From assembly GCA_947629215.1 (NCBI GenBank), contig CANRCU010000020.1:1-15814 (forward strand): a stretch of 15,814 bases of DNA, written 5' to 3'. Each line of letters opens with the position of its first letter. The stretch's first letter is position 1. The position numbers were made by a program, and so were the translations under genes. This document shows, piece by piece, positions 14,710 to 15,814 of this stretch. The notes under the pieces are model-generated. The model had not been told where the DNA came from and ran no database searches. It worked only from the letters and a program-made list of their open reading frames with translations. Origin of the DNA: an uncultured Clostridia bacterium (GTDB taxonomy: Bacteria; Bacillota; Clostridia; Lachnospirales; CAG-274).

Positions 14710-15814
14710 TTATTTTGCGGTTTCTATATAGACTGTTTTGTTCACACCGTCCCACTCGACTTTTGCATCATACGCTTCGGACACCGCTCTTATAGGCACC
14801 AATGTTCTTGAAGAAACTATCTTGGGCGGTACATCCATTTCAACGACTTTGCCGTTGACGGTCATTATCCTGTCGCCTATGGTCATGATTATAAGAGTAC
14901 CCTTATCGTCGGTCGCGGTTATACGTTTTTTGGCATTATTCCATTCTACCTCCATGCCAAGCCCCTCAAATATGGAACGCATCGGTACAAGCGTTCTGCC
15001 GTTTTCTATTATAGGCGGCTGGTCAAAGACAAGTGTTTTATCGTTAAGATAGACCATAATATCGTTTTTTGATATAGGCGGTATAACTTGTGTTGTCGGC
15101 TGCACCGTCGGTTCGTCTATAACTGTTTTTGTCGTCTGTACAGTCGTTTGTGTTGTCGGCTGTGTGGGCGTTTCCGCAGCGGTCACACCGTTATGTTCTT
15201 TAAGCAATGACTTCAAAGCATCGCTTTTCATTATCGGGCTGTAATTAAAGTGTATTTCGCCGCTTATTTTTGGCATGGTCTTATTAAGCTCAAACTCGTC
15301 TTTAAGCGCCGCGCCGTTGTACCACACGCTGTCACTGCCCGCATCGCTGACACGGTACTCGCCCATACCGATATACAGTTTTGTATTGCTTGATGCAAGA
15401 GTATCGCTCCACCACTTTGCAACTGTTTTGTAATCGGCTGCGCTGTGACCTATCTCCCAATATATCTGAGGCGCAATATAATCTATCCAGCCTTCCAAAG
15501 CCCATTTTCTGGTATCCGCATATATCTCGGAATATGATTCAAACCCGCGGGTATCACTGCCAAGCGGGTTATTGCCTGCATTTGCCCATATACCGCTCGG
15601 GCTCATGCCAAAAACAACATCCCTGTCTTTAAGTGCATCGCTTATGCCCTTGACAAGCAGATCGCAGTTGTTTCTGCGCCAATCGTTCTTATCGGCAAAA
15701 CCCGTATTGTATTTTGCAAAGTCCGCATCGTCGTTCACATCGGGACCCGGATAAAAATAATCGTCCATATGTATGCCGTCCACATCATAATTGTCGACTA
15801 TCTCCGTTACACCG
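14710..15814 (-). CDS. GHL10-type glycoside-hydrolase-like protein with copper-amine-oxidase-N (stalk) domain, 5' end missing
   Basis: The frame is open to the right edge, so the N-terminus (signal peptide and first part of the barrel) is outside the window. The first visible residues read GVTEIVDNYDVDGIHMDDYF, a block typical of GHL10 (DUF187) TIM-barrel proteins; the DD pair is the usual acidic site. Further barrel segments are VVFGMSPSGIW (15592-15624 region) and YIAPQIYWE (15454-15480 region). A Thr/Pro/Gln linker follows (about 15076-15183). The last 120 residues form a copper-amine-oxidase N-terminal domain with two similar halves, each with RTLVP (M/I)R, a wall-binding or stalk-like module in Clostridia. 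Expect a secreted surface protein acting on a polysaccharide or peptidoglycan; substrate unknown. It is upstream in the operon of the DUF503 and GT4 genes. Confidence 0.85.
   Translation of the reverse strand, partial: GVTEIVDNYDVDGIHMDDYFYPGPDVNDDADFAKYNTGFADKNDWRRNNCDLLVKGISDALKDRDVVFGMSPSGIWANAGNNPLGSDTRGFESYSEIYADTRKWALEGWIDYIAPQIYWEIGHSAADYKTVAKWWSDTLASSNTKLYIGMGEYRVSDAGSDSVWYNGAALKDEFELNKTMPKISGEIHFNYSPIMKSDALKSLLKEHNGVTAAETPTQPTTQTTVQTTKTVIDEPTVQPTTQVIPPISKNDIMVYLNDKTLVFDQPPIIENGRTLVPMRSIFEGLGMEVEWNNAKKRITATDDKGTLIIMTIGDRIMTVNGKVVEMDVPPKIVSSRTLVPIRAVSEAYDAKVEWDGVNKTVYIETAK
15088..15162. repeat. 15-bp direct repeat in the linker-coding region
   Basis: TTGTGTTGTCGGCTG occurs at 15088-15102 and again at 15148-15162, exactly 60 nt (20 codons) apart and in the same frame. 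Each copy encodes the QPTTQ unit of the Thr/Pro linker. It looks like slippage or duplication within a low-complexity linker and could vary in length between strains. Confidence 0.75.

Noticed and set aside
15088..15162. 15-bp direct repeat as a mobile-element attachment site
   Set aside because: Both copies are in frame and encode the same linker unit, 60 nt apart, which is explained by low-complexity linker duplication.

Overview
The window looks like ordinary chromosome from a Clostridia-like Bacillota. The evidence is a canonical T-box leader on alaS, consensus sigma-A-type promoters, AGGAGG-type ribosome binding sites, a surface enzyme with the copper-amine-oxidase-N 'stalk' domain common in Clostridia, a SEC-C methionine aminopeptidase, and closely packed genes. 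Assignment below class is not possible from what is visible. There is no CRISPR array, insertion sequence, tRNA, rRNA or phage gene.

Left block (1-3196, minus strand): a promoter with a dyad over its -35 box drives pepP (aminopeptidase P), a DUF2161 PD-(D/E)XK-fold protein and map (methionine aminopeptidase with an N-terminal SEC-C zinc motif). These overlap by 8 and 23 nt. A short gap leads to a gene cut by the window edge, tentatively an alpha/beta-hydrolase esterase. The two M24 peptidases both act at protein N-termini.

Central plus-strand block (3114-7719): a good promoter, then four closely spaced genes: a small HAD phosphatase, a sugar-nucleotidyltransferase-like protein, a GT2 of the polyprenyl-phosphate glycosyltransferase type and an 825-residue YfhO-like membrane protein, ended by a strong hairpin terminator. 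The best reading is one envelope-glycan pathway: make an activated precursor, load it on a lipid carrier, transfer it outside the membrane. This resembles the CsbB/YfhO pairs of Bacillus and Listeria with two extra cytosolic enzymes. The substrate is unknown, and this is the most interesting unit in the window.

Right block (7718-13129, minus strand): a perfect TTGACA-17-TATAAT promoter, an alanine-type T-box leader with readable Stem I, GCU specifier, antiterminator and terminator, then alaS. A two-TM coiled-coil protein and a membrane-anchored protein joining a solute-binding-like region to a von Willebrand A domain with intact MIDAS follow without a visible terminator, so they may be co-transcribed with alaS. 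The last gene converges on the YfhO-like gene, with the terminator T-run overlapping its stop codon.

Far right block (13153-15814, minus strand): a 5'-truncated GHL10-type glycoside-hydrolase-like protein with a Thr/Pro linker and stalk domain, a DUF503 protein and a GT4 glycosyltransferase of the glycolipid-synthase type. They are tightly spaced and probably one operon whose promoter lies outside the window.
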